The translations under genes were made by a program, and so were the position numbers. From Acestrorhynchus altus (taxonomy: Eukaryota; Chordata; Actinopteri; Characiformes; Acestrorhynchidae), in contig CM067503.1 of the NCBI GenBank assembly GCA_034509495.1, positions 49,535,783-49,599,782 of the forward strand: DNA of 64,000 bases, written 5' to 3'. Of this stretch, positions 20,601-27,339 are shown one piece after another; position 1 is the first letter of the stretch, and the number at the start of each line of letters is the position of its first letter. The notes below the pieces were generated by a model. The model was not told the DNA's origin and searched no databases. It saw only the letters and a program-made list of their open reading frames with translations.

Positions 20601-22994
20601 ACAATGGTCACAGAAATTACTTGAATCTGACAAAAGTAATAATAATTAAAATGAACAAATGAAAATTCTATATTGATTTTGAAACAAGTTTCAACAGAAT
20701 TATTTTAAAAAGTAAACTCATTAAACAGGTCTGGACAGAAATGATGGGACCCCTGAAAATAATGTGACCAAAGGGACATGTTCAATCAAGGTGTGTCCAC
20801 TAATCAGCATCACAGGTGTCTACAATCATGTAATCGGTCAGTGGGTGTGTATACGGGATGCAGGTCATCGCTGCTGTTTGGTGATGTGGTGTGAACCACA
20901 CTCAGCATGGACCAGAGGACACGAAGGAAAGAGTTTTCTCAGGAGATCAGAAAGAAAATTATAGACAAGCATGTTAAAGGTTAAGGTTAAGAGCTCTAAG
21001 CAGCTTGATGTTCCTGTGATTACAGCTGCACATATTCAGATCCACGGGACTGTAGACAACCTCCCTGGACGTGGCCGCAGGAGGAAATTTGATGACAAAT
21101 CAAAGGGAAAGATAATATGAATGGTAACAAAAGAGCCCAGAAAAACTTCTAAAGAACTTCAAGCTCAAGGAACATCAGTGTCAGATCCCACCGTCCATTG
21201 TTTGAGCCAAAGTGGACTTAATGGGAGACGACCAAGGAGGACACCTTTATTGAAAACAAATCAAAAAGACAGACTGGAATTTGCCAAACTACATGCTGAC
21301 AAGCCACAAAGCTTCTGGGAGAATGTCCAGCGGACAGATGAGTAAAAATTGAACTTTTTGGCAAGGCTCATCAGCTCTATGTTCACAGACGCTTTGCTGC
21401 ATCTGGCACAGGGTGTTGTGAAACCTCAAGACAATGAAATCTCAAGACGAGAGACATGTGCTGCCCAGTGTCAGAAAGCTTGGGCTCAGTCGCAGGTCAT
21501 GAGTCAATGGGTCGGTTGATTACAGTGATTGCCTCAAAAGATTGTGCAACAAAATATTAAGTCATCATTTCTGTCCAGGCCTGTTTCATGAATTTATTTT
21601 TTAAAATAATTCTGTTGAATTATTGAATGTTTGAAAAGCAGTGTCTGACTTTCATTGATTAATAAGCAGGGCTTATTCTGTTTGGCTGATCCTCTTTTTT
21701 CTCCTCTAGAAATCAATCTGTGATTGCAAGGTTGGTCATGATCAGTGAATTAGCCTGGTGTGCTTCTATTTTCTTTAATTGAGCATAACCATACTAACTT
21801 AAATATAAATATAACCAAGAATGTCCAAGAAATCTATACAGTGATGCAATAAATTACAATTCACTTGCATAACATTAGTCATGTTAAAATATTAGGACAC
21901 CCAAAGAGATTTGATCTTCATTTTTGATTATATTGAAAGATAATGATGATATAACTAAACACATATCAGTAATCCACCTCAGAGAAGCAGCTAAATGAAT
22001 TGAAACTTAATTAAATTCCAGTTAAAAGCCAAATCAGTGCATGTTTACAAGTCTGTCTCGAGCTACTCATGTCTCTGCCTCACTGTACTGCATGATCTCG
22101 GTCATGAAACGTTCAATAATAAACATCTGTTGTTGAAATAGCTTGGATTTCCAGCCATGGGGGAAAGGAAGAGTAAATCTGTTGTAAGTAGATGCACCTG
22201 GGGGAGGGCTTGATCAGCCACTCGGGATACAAAAGAAAAAAGCCTTCAGAATAAGAATATATATAAATAAATATTTATAAAAACATAAACAACTGTTAAA
22301 TAATACATGCATTCAGTTTTTGTTTGGAATACTGTCAAGTATTCTAAAGTCCTTTATTATAAATATCCTTGTCATATAATTTTTGCATTTGCAGCTCAAA
22401 ATGAATGTTCAACAGGACTTTGTTTTTATTGTACTTACAAGCCAAAAATATAAATGTAAACACAAATGATCAATACATGGTCAAATTGTTAATATTTACA
22501 TCTCAAATAAAGACCTATTTTATTAGCGTATGATCTCATCCTTTTTAGGTGAATAATGGTGGTTAGATACCACAATATTGAGTAGATGTGTATGAAGTCT
22601 GTTGATCATGCTGATCCAGAGTTATGAAGCAATAAACATGTTTTATAAAAAGGATAAAGATGTTTATGTGGTGTCCAGACTTTTTCACATGACTGTATGT
22701 AGCAGCTGATGCTCCACTGACATGTAATATGGAGGCTAGCACCTCTGTCTCTGCTTGACATACTGCTAACCGTGATTCTGAGAGCAGGCAGACGCATACG
22801 AGAAGTGTGAAACAATGCAAAATTCAAGTCATGTTGATGTAAAATTACTCTACCATTGCAGATAAGATTTCTCTTTGACTTTCACTGATGGTTCAGTTTC
22901 TCAGCCTAATGCATATCTAGTGAAAAAAATCCAAATGTAAATGAGCACTTCTGCTGCATGAGTAGTTTAGTAATAACTTACGTTGACTGGCCAT
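1509..22994 (-). CDS. adgrf: Adhesion G-protein-coupled receptor, subfamily F (ADGRF3/F5-like), 23 coding exons
   Basis: A cell-surface adhesion GPCR. Exons in transcript order: 22994-22982, 20053-19950, 18994-18955, 18401-18249, 18111-17950, 17868-17719, 17131-16958, 16120-16100, 14666-14640, 13316-13290, 12764-12658, 12567-12500, 12336-12200, 10358-10158, 9032-8826, 8171-8019, 5576-5386, 5277-5107, 4959-3604, 3053-3012, 2865-2806, 2681-2618, 1585-1509. They total 3705 nt (1234 codons plus TAA) with matching phases at every junction. Domain order: signal peptide or anchor (about 10-25), two half-SEA-like plus 8-Cys modules (53-265), Ser/Thr/Pro linker (266-290), SEA (291-394), two Ig domains (395-581), Cys-rich hormone-receptor-like module (582-645), GAIN with GPS (646-892), seven helices (about 910-1165) and a tail ending at 1234. 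The SEA, two Ig, GAIN, 7TM order and the tethered-agonist sequence are those of subfamily VI. Which paralogue (F3, F5 or a fish-specific copy) I cannot settle. Microexons other than those listed could be missing. Confidence 0.93.
2060..2180. repeat. Imperfect direct repeat in receptor intron 22
   Basis: Two copies of a 45-50 bp unit lie at about 2075-2120 and 2135-2177, sharing TTCTTAAG and ending ATTAGTGTGATTGCAGTAGG. Their origin is unclear. The rest of the intron (1586-2617) shows nothing recognisable. Confidence 0.5.
2618..2681 (-). CDS. adgrf: Receptor exon 22: Ser-rich cytoplasmic tail
   Basis: A 64-nt exon, phase 0 in and phase 1 out, between TTTACAG and GTAAGT. It encodes a serine-rich run (STSAGPSSSSG) followed by a basic-aromatic patch (FFGRFRHR), plausible for phosphorylation and membrane or arrestin contact. 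Confidence 0.85.
2806..2865 (-). CDS. adgrf: Receptor exon 21: helix 8 region
   Basis: A 60-nt exon in phase 0 at both ends, acceptor ATCTCAG. It encodes IREELAGKLMLRN and then a Ser/Thr segment, the juxtamembrane cytoplasmic helix. The donor (AGG then GTACAT) is weak, but the frame continues cleanly into exon 22. Confidence 0.85.
3012..3053 (-). CDS. adgrf: Receptor exon 20: end of TM7
   Basis: A 42-nt exon in phase 0 at both ends between TTTACAG and GTATCT. It encodes GFFILVFAVLLDSK, which completes TM7 directly after the NSLQ of exon 19. Confidence 0.92.
3604..4959 (-). CDS. adgrf: Receptor exon 19: GAIN beta-sandwich, GPS and most of the 7TM domain
   Basis: A 1356-nt exon in phase 0 at both ends, acceptor TTTCCAG and donor GTATGA, residues 703-1154. 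The GPS is complete: CVFWNF, GGWDSTGC, then CECNH, with His 890, Thr 891 and Thr 892. Cleavage between the two threonines would leave a tethered agonist beginning TSFSILMSPF, the form known for subfamily VI. Helices follow: TM1 from DYITYIGVG, TM2 (VNIALSLLIAD), TM3 with FFYLALFFWML, TM4 (GYGAPLLIAVITVAA), TM5 (FVIPALTIVVINF), TM6 (LTPLFGLTWGFG) and the start of TM7 (FAIFNSLQ). Cysteines in PCSTATFF and ENACWLNW are placed to form the usual TM3-ECL2 disulfide. Packing most of the GPS and 7TM region into one large exon is typical of this subfamily. Confidence 0.97.
5107..5277 (-). CDS. adgrf: Receptor exon 18: GAIN domain helical part
   Basis: A 171-nt exon in phase 0 at both ends, acceptor TTTGGTAG and donor GTATGT, residues 646-702. 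It encodes amphipathic helices with many Asn/Thr residues (FVTDVLNATQT, NIIAVVGLLQ). This is the helical half of the GAIN domain that precedes the beta-sandwich in exon 19. Confidence 0.9.
5386..5576 (-). CDS. adgrf: Receptor exon 17: Cys-rich hormone-receptor-like module
   Basis: A 191-nt exon, phase 1 in and phase 0 out, acceptor CCCTGTAG and donor GTAACA, residues 582-645. Four cysteines with a conserved aromatic and glycine pattern (FDCFNTQFGAG, GFCDA, GDWDILENNC) resemble the hormone-receptor-motif segment found before the GAIN domain in adhesion GPCRs. Its C-terminal helix (VLRVLQDLINRAK) begins the GAIN helical subdomain. Confidence 0.9.
5730..6865 (+). mobile_element. Decayed Tc1/mariner transposon in receptor intron 16
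   Basis: The ends resemble Tc1 terminal repeats (GTTTGTGAACACTAG on the left; TTCACATTCTTGTACCAC on the right). The interior keeps fragments of transposase, including a GEEELLLEKVTEPS-type stretch near 5990-6040 and the AGGACATCTGTCCGTGAATC segment near 6615. It is full of stops. It belongs to the same family as the copy at 63330-64000, with which it shares long stretches in the same order. Confidence 0.7.
6950..7790. repeat. Dispersed direct repeat pair in receptor intron 16
   Basis: A motif of roughly 100 bp (GGTGGTACTGCATC, GGCACTA, AACAA, then CCAAAATGT or a variant, and GGTGCTACTRTA) appears at about 6960-7065 and again at 7655-7765. The DNA between is not recognisable. The pair could be long terminal or subterminal repeats of an unnamed element, or two independent insertions. 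Confidence 0.4.
8019..8171 (-). CDS. adgrf: Receptor exon 16: end of Ig-like domain 2
   Basis: A 153-nt exon, phase 1 at both ends, acceptor TTGTGCAG and donor GTGAGT, residues 531-581. It supplies the second Ig 2 cysteine in FRCDV plus an extra cysteine pair (TNC and ADC), and ends in a G-strand (SVQITVTSK). Confidence 0.9.
8571..8645. repeat. (CA)n microsatellite
   Basis: CA dinucleotide array of about 75 bp with a few G interruptions, in receptor intron 15. Open frames across it are artefacts. Confidence 0.95.
8826..9032 (-). CDS. adgrf: Receptor exon 15: end of Ig 1, start of Ig 2
   Basis: A 207-nt exon, phase 1 at both ends, residues 462-530. It opens with GQYAC, the F-strand cysteine of Ig 1, runs through a proline linker (IQPPPDV) and starts Ig 2 (LVCCAE, then the QW core tryptophan). 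The acceptor (TTTCACAG) is strong. The donor is GTTACA, weak after the GT, but the phase match with exon 16 supports it. Confidence 0.88.
9126..9182. repeat. (CAA)n-(TAA)n compound microsatellite
   Basis: A run of AAC repeats passes directly into AAT repeats, in receptor intron 14. Confidence 0.95.
10158..10358 (-). CDS. adgrf: Receptor exon 14: Ig-like domain 1, first part
   Basis: A 201-nt exon, phase 1 at both ends, acceptor TTTTTAG and donor GTAAGT, residues 395-461. It carries the B-strand cysteine (VLTCNT), the core tryptophan (IAWTM) and the E-strand (TILTVKS). The second Ig cysteine is supplied by the next exon, where the junction gives D-N-G-Q-Y-A-C. Confidence 0.92.
10525..11065 (+). 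mobile_element. Tc1-like transposon remnant (family C)
   Basis: The translated interior shows a Tc1 transposase C-terminal half with frameshifts: PVVLPFLNTHSGALFQQDDA, then RPH, a segment with the SPDL-SLIEN catalytic neighbourhood, and an ELSENIQATWDGSSQDTIRN segment. The same family occurs at 42478-42590 and 44515-44965. The reading frame breaks at about 10815, where a stretch is lost relative to the copy at 44735. Confidence 0.75.
12200..12336 (-). CDS. adgrf: Receptor exon 13: SEA domain, C-terminal part with G-S cleavage motif
   Basis: A 137-nt exon, phase 2 in and phase 1 out, acceptor GACAG and donor GTAAGA, residues about 349-394. The junction reads R-PGSVISDFQIVI, the canonical SEA turn in which autoproteolysis occurs before the Ser of G-S-V. 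A C-terminal helix (ANTQLASVLTAQ) follows. Confidence 0.88.
12500..12567 (-). CDS. adgrf: Receptor exon 12: SEA domain, middle
   Basis: A 68-nt exon, phase 0 in and phase 2 out, acceptor TTTTAAG and donor GTATGG. It encodes VDSVYKSTIPSYKAGSVTII followed by RY, the central helix and strand of the SEA domain. The split Arg codon at its 3' end joins exon 13. Confidence 0.85.
12658..12764 (-). CDS. adgrf: Receptor exon 11: SEA domain, first part
   Basis: A 107-nt exon, phase 1 in and phase 0 out, acceptor CTTTTAG and donor GTAAGT, residues 291-326. It starts the SEA fold with strand EFPITISMTI followed by a Thr/Ser/Gln-rich helix region. Confidence 0.85.
13188..13425. repeat. Duplicated intron-microexon-intron segment, copy 2
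   Basis: Close copy of 14505-14790. Shared blocks include ACATTGTTCATTTATTAGGC, CATAGGCCATACTTTACAAT and GATTAAAATGTACC on either side of the 27-nt microexon. Copy 1 has an extra insertion of about 30 bp on its left side and a longer AT tract. Confidence 0.85.
13290..13316 (-). CDS. adgrf: Receptor exon 10: 27-nt mucin-like microexon, copy 2
   Basis: A 27-nt exon between CTTTTCAG and GTATGG, phase 1 at both ends, encoding GTTPHSSQL. It is a near copy of the microexon at 14640-14666: same length, phase and donor, and the surrounding intron is duplicated too. It extends the Ser/Thr/Pro linker in front of the SEA domain. Confidence 0.65.
   Translation of the reverse strand, partial: EPPLTAPS
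13470..14420 (+). mobile_element. Rex1/Babar-like LINE fragment (reverse transcriptase C-terminal half)
   Basis: Translation of several frames gives the fish non-LTR pattern: NTGAPEGTVLSPFLFTLYTT, HLQRFSDGSAIVGCI (the catalytic box, with FSDG in place of FADD), then GLQISGSTY-like, FYESVVVSAVVYGVACWGS and RRSFLPVAIKLYNSS. Frames shift at about 13745 and 13920, so it is dead. It lies between the two microexon copies. Assignment to Rex1/Babar rather than another CR1-group clade is from memory. Confidence 0.7.
14505..14790. repeat. Duplicated intron-microexon-intron segment, copy 1
   Basis: The partner of 13188-13425, in the same orientation about 1.3 kb away, enclosing receptor exon 9. A pure (AT)n run at about 14727-14752 replaces a shorter mixed run in the other copy. 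Confidence 0.85.
14640..14666 (-). CDS. adgrf: Receptor exon 9: 27-nt mucin-like microexon, copy 1
   Basis: A 27-nt exon between GTTTACAG and GTATGG, phase 1 at both ends. It encodes GTTPPSSQS, a Ser/Thr/Pro-rich peptide suited to O-glycosylation. It lies in a roughly 280-bp segment that is repeated around exon 10. It can be skipped without a frameshift. Confidence 0.65.
14935..15715 (-). mobile_element. Tc1 transposon remnant (family A), minus orientation
   Basis: On the minus strand the segment near 15045-15065 reads HGGGSIMLWG, the hallmark of Tc1 transposase, upstream of which lie the SGQTKVEHFG-like and KKVLWSDE-like regions in damaged frames. The right end (TACTTTATCAAGGCACT at about 15697-15713) matches a Tc1 terminal repeat. 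Confidence 0.7.
16100..16120 (-). CDS. adgrf: Receptor exon 8: 21-nt microexon
   Basis: A 21-nt exon between a TTTACAG acceptor and a GTAAAT donor, phase 1 at both ends. With the flanking bases it encodes NITACYA, containing an N-glycosylation sequon and one cysteine. It could be skipped without breaking the frame, so it may be alternatively spliced. The call rests on perfect phase and good splice sites. Confidence 0.65.
16335..16480 (-). mobile_element. SINE-like repeat, damaged copy
   Basis: Read on the minus strand it starts GGTGGCACAGCAGGTAGTG (a tRNA box A-like head) and ends with TGACCCTATTCAGGA, matching the head and tail of the better copy at 55003-55325. The middle is deleted. Confidence 0.55.
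16675..16720. repeat. (TTTG)n/(TTTA)n simple repeat
   Basis: Tetranucleotide run of about 45 bp in receptor intron 7. Confidence 0.9.
16958..17131 (-). CDS. adgrf: Receptor exon 7: 8-cysteine EGF-like domain B
   Basis: A 174-nt exon, phase 1 at both ends, acceptor TTTCACAG and donor GTATGT, residues up to 265. It repeats the eight-cysteine skeleton of exon 5, including a DNQYFW motif after the third cysteine, and has one extra cysteine in WPCDKC. The extra residue could leave a free thiol or shift the pairing. Confidence 0.9.
17719..17868 (-). CDS. adgrf: Receptor exon 6: half-SEA-like segment of module B
   Basis: A 150-nt exon, phase 1 at both ends, acceptor TTAACAG and donor GTAAGA, residues 104 codons after exon 4 starts. 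It begins with a beta-strand-like run (VIDFTIQID) followed by a helix-like run (LINLLKSLVENA), the layout of exon 4. With exon 7 it forms the second copy of the module. Confidence 0.88.
17950..18111 (-). CDS. adgrf: Receptor exon 5: 8-cysteine EGF-like domain A
   Basis: A 162-nt exon, phase 1 at both ends, residues 104-157. Eight cysteines are arranged C-x8-C-x1-C-x10-C-x5-C-x7-C-x1-C-x9-C, with a QNQYVW motif after the third. The same skeleton recurs in exon 7. This is an EGF-like or small Cys-rich extracellular domain, and its ligand is unknown. Confidence 0.9.
18249..18401 (-). CDS. adgrf: Receptor exon 4: half-SEA-like segment of module A
   Basis: A 153-nt exon, phase 1 at both ends, acceptor TTCCCAG and donor GTGAGT, residues 53-103. 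The pattern is a beta strand (YVAVAELTLPLS), a helix-like stretch (KDDVKRYINDLM) and several N-glycosylation sequons (NST, NVT, NIT). It aligns by pattern with exon 6, so exons 4-5 and 6-7 look like a duplicated two-exon module. Confidence 0.88.
18955..18994 (-). CDS. adgrf: Receptor exon 3: short charged linker
   Basis: A 40-nt exon between a CAG acceptor and a GTGAGT donor (phase 0 in, phase 1 out). It encodes NRYKKDLNQLRED, a charged spacer between the hydrophobic N-terminus and the first repeated module. It is too short to be seen as an ORF but keeps the frame exactly. Confidence 0.8.
19001..19949. other. Receptor intron 2, no recognised element
   Basis: I see no exon, transposase or LINE motif in this 950-bp intron beyond AT-rich tracts near 19800. 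Confidence 0.35.
19950..20053 (-). CDS. adgrf: Receptor exon 2: signal peptide or signal anchor
   Basis: The exon is bounded by TTTACAG and GTAAAA (phase 1 in, phase 0 out). Joined to exon 1 it encodes residues 5-39: a basic stretch (PKFK), then about 16 hydrophobic residues starting CLLIFAAV, then an acidic segment (EDRNE). This fits an N-terminal signal peptide or uncleaved anchor for an extracellular N-terminus. Confidence 0.85.
20345..20412. mobile_element. Short Tc1-derived foldback (MITE-like) element
   Basis: TACCAGTCAAAGTTT on the left and AAGCTTTTGACTGGAAGTG on the right form imperfect inverted ends about 68 bp apart. These resemble the CAGTCAAAAGTTT ends of some fish Tc1 elements, with essentially no interior. 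Confidence 0.55.
20545..21665 (+). mobile_element. Tc1 transposon remnant (family B) in receptor intron 1
   Basis: The left end begins GGACAAAATTGTTGGTACCC, typical of a fish Tc1 family. An inner inverted repeat of about 60 bp is visible at 20690-20750 and 21565-21625 (CAGGTCTGGACAGAAATGAT against its complement). The interior shows N-terminal transposase pieces (EPRKTSKELQAQGTSVSDPT) in frame at 21121-21345, then a stop and frameshifts. The outer part of the right terminal repeat is missing. Confidence 0.8.
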
Positions 22995-23064
22995 GATGCA
23001 TTCAGTTCACCTATTTCATTTGGATACAAACATGTCTGTGAACACTCTGATTCTTTGAATAGAT
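22982..23064 (-). CDS. adgrf: Receptor exon 1: 5' UTR plus start codon (MASQ)
   Basis: Coding starts at 22994 with ATG and reads Met-Ala-Ser-Gln plus one base before a GTAAGT donor (phase 1). An in-frame TGA at 23009-23007 shows that no longer in-frame start exists in this exon. A strong acceptor (pyrimidine tract then CAG at 23067-23065) suggests that the exon begins at 23064 and that at least one untranslated exon lies further upstream. A 5-codon upstream ORF occupies 23033-23016. Confidence 0.75.
23016..23033 (-). promoter_or_regulatory. Upstream ORF in receptor 5' UTR
   Basis: An ATG with four further codons and a TGA lies 22 nt before the receptor start codon, in a different frame. Short upstream ORFs of this kind often lower translation of the main frame. 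Whether it is in the mature transcript depends on the exon 1 boundary. Confidence 0.35.
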
Positions 23065-23850
23065 CTGAAAAACAGCAGCAAAATGTTTAGTTTTGGTAAC
23101 TTTCATGATAAACCACATTTTGCACACATTTCAAACACTACTGTAAATATTCCACAAAATTAACTGACATAAATCACATGACTATTGTTTTGCAGTAGAT
23201 TGGATTAATGTCACTTTCTTTTAAACAGAACGTTGTGTGTGGAGTAAATGCAAAATATCTTTGTGAAAACAATCAAAAGGATGTTCTACCAAATATACTA
23301 TCCAATAATGATTGATATTTCTGTTTAATATTATGAAAAAACATGTGCTTTTTTAAAGGAAACAAAACTAATGTCTTGTTTCATTAAAACACTCAAGGAA
23401 GTCATTTTGATTGTGTGATTTCATACTTCTGAGAGTTTCTATTGCTTATTAAAAATACTTACTTAATTAAAAATTAAAAATACAACTTAATAATGATAAA
23501 CAGAGGTAAAGTGAAGTAACCATTCAATCATGACTACCTGGAAAAACCCTACGTACACGGAAGATATGTGACTTGTAAATGGAACAGAAAGTAGATGCTT
23601 GAAATGTTTTTGTATTCTATCTTCTAAATCATGCATGCATTAAGCCTGCCTTTACACTAGCAGGCTTCAGCTGAAAATGCTGAAAATGTCTTGCTTTGTT
23701 TTGTAGTTATTTTTTGAATGAATAACCAGAGACTCTGCTTATAATATAAATGGCAATGTTTACATTTATATAGAAAAATGCTATATATAAGCTCTTAAGT
23801 TGAAAACCTGTCTACAGTTCTACAGTATAAGGGACATCTTGTTTATTTGA
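23065..23850. other. Upstream flank of receptor exon 1
   Basis: AT-rich DNA that may contain the receptor promoter or an untranslated first exon. I see no CpG island and no convincing TATA-plus-initiator arrangement. No coding exon is evident. Confidence 0.3.
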
Positions 23851-23867
23851 TCATTGCTACAAAAAAC

Positions 23868-23886
23868 AACAACAATAATAACAAAA

Positions 23887-23920
<34 letters not shown>

Positions 23921-23942
23921 GTTATTATTATTATTATTTTCC

Positions 23943-23987
<45 letters not shown>

Positions 23988-23990
23988 TGA
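23868..23990. repeat. (AAT)n-(ATT)n-(AAT)n alternating microsatellite
   Basis: AAT repeats, then ATT repeats, then AAT repeats again. Adjacent blocks are self-complementary, so single strands could fold into hairpins. Confidence 0.95.
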
Positions 23991-25385
23991 ATTTGATTTG
24001 GGCTGATCTAAGAACAAATTTGTCCAAACCTACCCATCACTTGATTATGTGTTCATTATGCATGAATTAAAGAGTGCTGGGGTTTTTCAGCTATACCACA
24101 AGTAAAAATGACTATTTTGATGACTTGACAACAAAATTCATGCATGTCACCGTTGTCAGAATAACTCTACCCATTCTTCAAAACTGTATAGCAGTTATAC
24201 AGAGCATAACATGAGACCACGAGACCACGAGACCACGAGACGACAACGAGCCTCAGTAATCATGAGTTCCACCACAAACTACATGTTCTGGGGGTTTTCA
24301 TGCTGACATTGATAAAAGGTTAAATATCATTGCCTCATTACATTGCAGCATGAAATTAAAGTTAATAGTAGTAGATTCCCTAGAGTTGGTAATTGCATTG
24401 TAAACATCAGGGCTGTTTCACAGTAAAAGCAAGGAAAGCCTCTTCACAGCCCCAGAAAGCTATTTTTACTTCTTGTTTTAGTTGCTGTCTAAAGCCAGTC
24501 ATTCGATCCTTGGTTGACATATCCATTATTCCTTCAAAATTTTACGTTTGTGGTGTGAATTGATTGGAAATGATTGGATTGGCTACATGTCATAGTGAGA
24601 ACCTAATGAGTGGGCCAATTTTCAAGAGTGTTTGAGAAATACTGGGATTTTTAGTTGTTGTTATTTTTAAACAAAGTTTTTTTTTTCTGAAATAATTGAA
24701 AATCTAAACATTTATTTTCCAACTCAAAAGGAAACACAAACATTGGAATATAAATCACGCATGAGTCACTTTACTGTTACTCTGATTAAATTAAACAAAC
24801 ACTTGACATAATGAACTGTACATGTATTTGCAGAGTCATTCTGAAAAAGTCAACAACAAAGGCTTCAGCTCTTCTATGTACTAACAACCCCACACACTAA
24901 TGCACAGAACCTGCCAATTCTATATCTTTCTAAGGCAAAAGCAGATTTCTATAAGATAAACAAAGCTTGTATTGTCTTATTATCCATCTGTTGAAGCTGT
25001 AGTTTTATTTATAATCACATAAAAACCTGTTCAACACAAGTATAGATAACATACAATGTTGTGGTAATAAGAAATGTGCTGAACAGTCTCACCTTGCTTG
25101 TATATCCAGCCATCAGAGCACAGATCAGCCTGTTGCAGGTTTATAAGGTACCATACGTTTTTTGTCCTGCCAGGAGATCCGCCCACATGTCAAAACCTCG
25201 AAACACCCCTGGAAAAACCAGCTTGGCTAGTTCGAAACAATAAGTCTGTGTTTTAATAGTTTACTTTGTCTATGAACATGAACAAGCTGACAAGAACAAG
25301 TCAACCTGCATGAGTAAAACGGTTGACCAACAAGACCAATGTGAACATGCTGGTCAGTTAGCTTTACCAAACCAGCATGGCAATC
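23991..25385. other. Intergenic stretch with little recognisable
   Basis: Apart from a short tandem run of AGACCACG (about four copies, 24208-24245) I recognise nothing. Open frames here are short and lack motifs. Confidence 0.35.
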
Positions 25386-25389
25386 TTCA

Positions 25390-25720
25390 TCTCCTTTTTG
25401 GCAGTGGAATGATGATGACAGTCTTCAGACATGATGGGATGATGGATTTGGACAGAGACACCATCAGGACCAGAAGCTTTTTCTGTGAGGATGTTGTTGT
25501 TGTTGGACTTTTGTTGGAGGTCTTGTCTCTGTCTGTTCTACTTTCTACTTTGAGCAAAGAAACAGTTAAGTTCCTCTGCCAGTGAGGCGTCAACTTTGAC
25601 CATTTTACAGTTAAGGTTGGTGAGGCACTGAATGGTCCTCAATTTTCCTCTTAGCTGCTTTGAGGCCTCTTTTCAGGTTGGTTCTAGGGCTCTGTCACCT
25701 GAAGGCATTGTGAAAGACAA
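25390..25720 (-). mobile_element. LINE fragment (region between endonuclease and reverse transcriptase)
   Basis: On the minus strand the end of the frame reads SKSIIPSCLKTVIIIPLPKR, the segment that leads into the reverse transcriptase of Rex1- and CR1-type LINEs. Only a few hundred bases survive. Confidence 0.55.
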
Positions 25721-25934
25721 AATGGTTTTTGTCCACTGTTACATTGTTCAGTATGTGTCACTTAAGGAATTCATGAGGTAAAGTGCTATAAGTAATTTTC
25801 CACAACACCCTTTAAAGGGTCTGTGACATCACAATCTCTGGGGGTTCTTAATGATTCATTGGGATTACTAATGTGTACCAGGTATGTATTCAAAAGTATT
25901 TAACTCTATATTTATGACCAGTTTTGAACACACA

Positions 25935-27275
25935 GATCTTACATTTGCTGCATTTATCAGACGCCCTTTTCCAGAGCGACTTACAAAAGTGCTTTGCTGT
26001 TTAGAATTTAGAATATCCTAGTACACAAGGCTAGAATCTAGAGGTTCCTCATGCTTAGATCCTGTTGAAACAAATGTCTTTATGGAGTTAAATCCTCCTG
26101 AAACAGATGAGTCTTCAGTCTGCGTTTGAAGACAGTGAGGGACTCAGCTGACTCCCATGTTCTCCTTGTGTTTTGAGGGACGGTGGGTCAAACTGAGCTG
26201 TACTTGAAGCTGGAAGGGCTCTTGGTACAGCTCGAATTTTGACCATTGCCATCATGCATGGAGGGGCTGGTCTGATTTTCGCTTTGTAGGTCAGCATCAA
26301 GGTTTTGAATCTGATGTTCAGCTACAGGGAGCCAATGAAGAGAACACAGCAGAGGTTACGTGAGTTACGTGACTGAATTTAGGAACATTGAAGACGAGCC
26401 GCGCTGCTGCATTCTGAATAAGTTGCAATGGTCTGATGGTCTCATAGGAAGGCCAGCCAGTAGGGAGCTGCAGTTCTAGTCTTGAAATGACAAGAGACTG
26501 AACAAGCACCTGAGCTCCTCTCTAGACAGAAAAGGTGGAATTCTCCTAATGTTGTAAAGGAGAACATCTGCAGGACCGAGTCAGGTTTGCAACATGACCT
26601 GTGAACGATAACGGGAAGGGAAATGGTAAGGTCAGGGTGAGGACCAGTGCTTCCAGGAATGAATAGCAGTTCGGTCTTGCTGGGGTTGAGTTTGAGGTGA
26701 TGGGCTGCGGTCCATGATGAGACATCAGAGAGACAGGCTGAGATCCGGGATGAGACCTGGGTGTCGGAGGGTGGGAAGGAGAGGATGAGTTGAGTGTCGT
26801 CAGCATAGCAGTGGTAAGTAAAACCATGAGAAGATATTACTTTACCAAGAGAAGAAGTGTAGAGAGAAAAGAGAAGAGGACCAAGGACTGACCCTTGAGG
26901 AACACCGGTGGATAGTCTACGTGGAGCTGATGTGTGACCTGATAAGAACGCTCTTCCAGGTATGATGTAAACCATTTTAATGCAGAACCAGTGATTCCAA
27001 GGCTACCGAGGAGAGCAGTCTCTGTTGAGTGTGCCGGTTTGAAGCCAGATTGGTTTGGATCCTGTAGATTGTGTTGGTTGAGAAAGAGCGATAACTGATT
27101 GTAGACAGATCGTTCGAGGATTTTTGAGAGGAAGGAGAGCAGTGATACTGGTCTATAATTGCTAATGTTTGAACCATCAAGAGTTGGCTTTTTCAGGATT
27201 GGGACCACGCTGGCAGCTTCGAAAGTAGATGGAACATGATCTAATGACAGTGAGCTGTTTATGATCTTCTCTTAC
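25935..27275 (-). mobile_element. L2 LINE, 5'-truncated, family A
   Basis: The 3' end at 25940-25995 is the complement of the L2 tail (TTGTAAGTCGCTCTGGAAAA-type). Moving along the minus strand from 27208 the translation reads MVPILKKPTLDGSNISNYRP, SQNP-type spacer, SGFKPAHSTETALL, then TGVPQGSVLGPLLFSLYTSS and CYADDTQLILSF, the reverse transcriptase core with the YADD catalytic box intact, then NPSKTELLFIPGSTG. About 100 bp between STETALL and GSLGITGSALKWF is deleted compared with the copy at 50415-53040, and several frames are shifted. Confidence 0.9.
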
Positions 27276-27339
27276 ACTAGGGCCTAAATACTATACACCA
27301 GGTCAACATGACCAAAACTAACAAAATGTCTACATCTAC

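Noticed and set aside
22570..22720. Possible Tc1 terminal repeat (GTGTCCAGACTTTTTCACAT)
   Set aside because: Only one short end is visible, so an element cannot be delimited.
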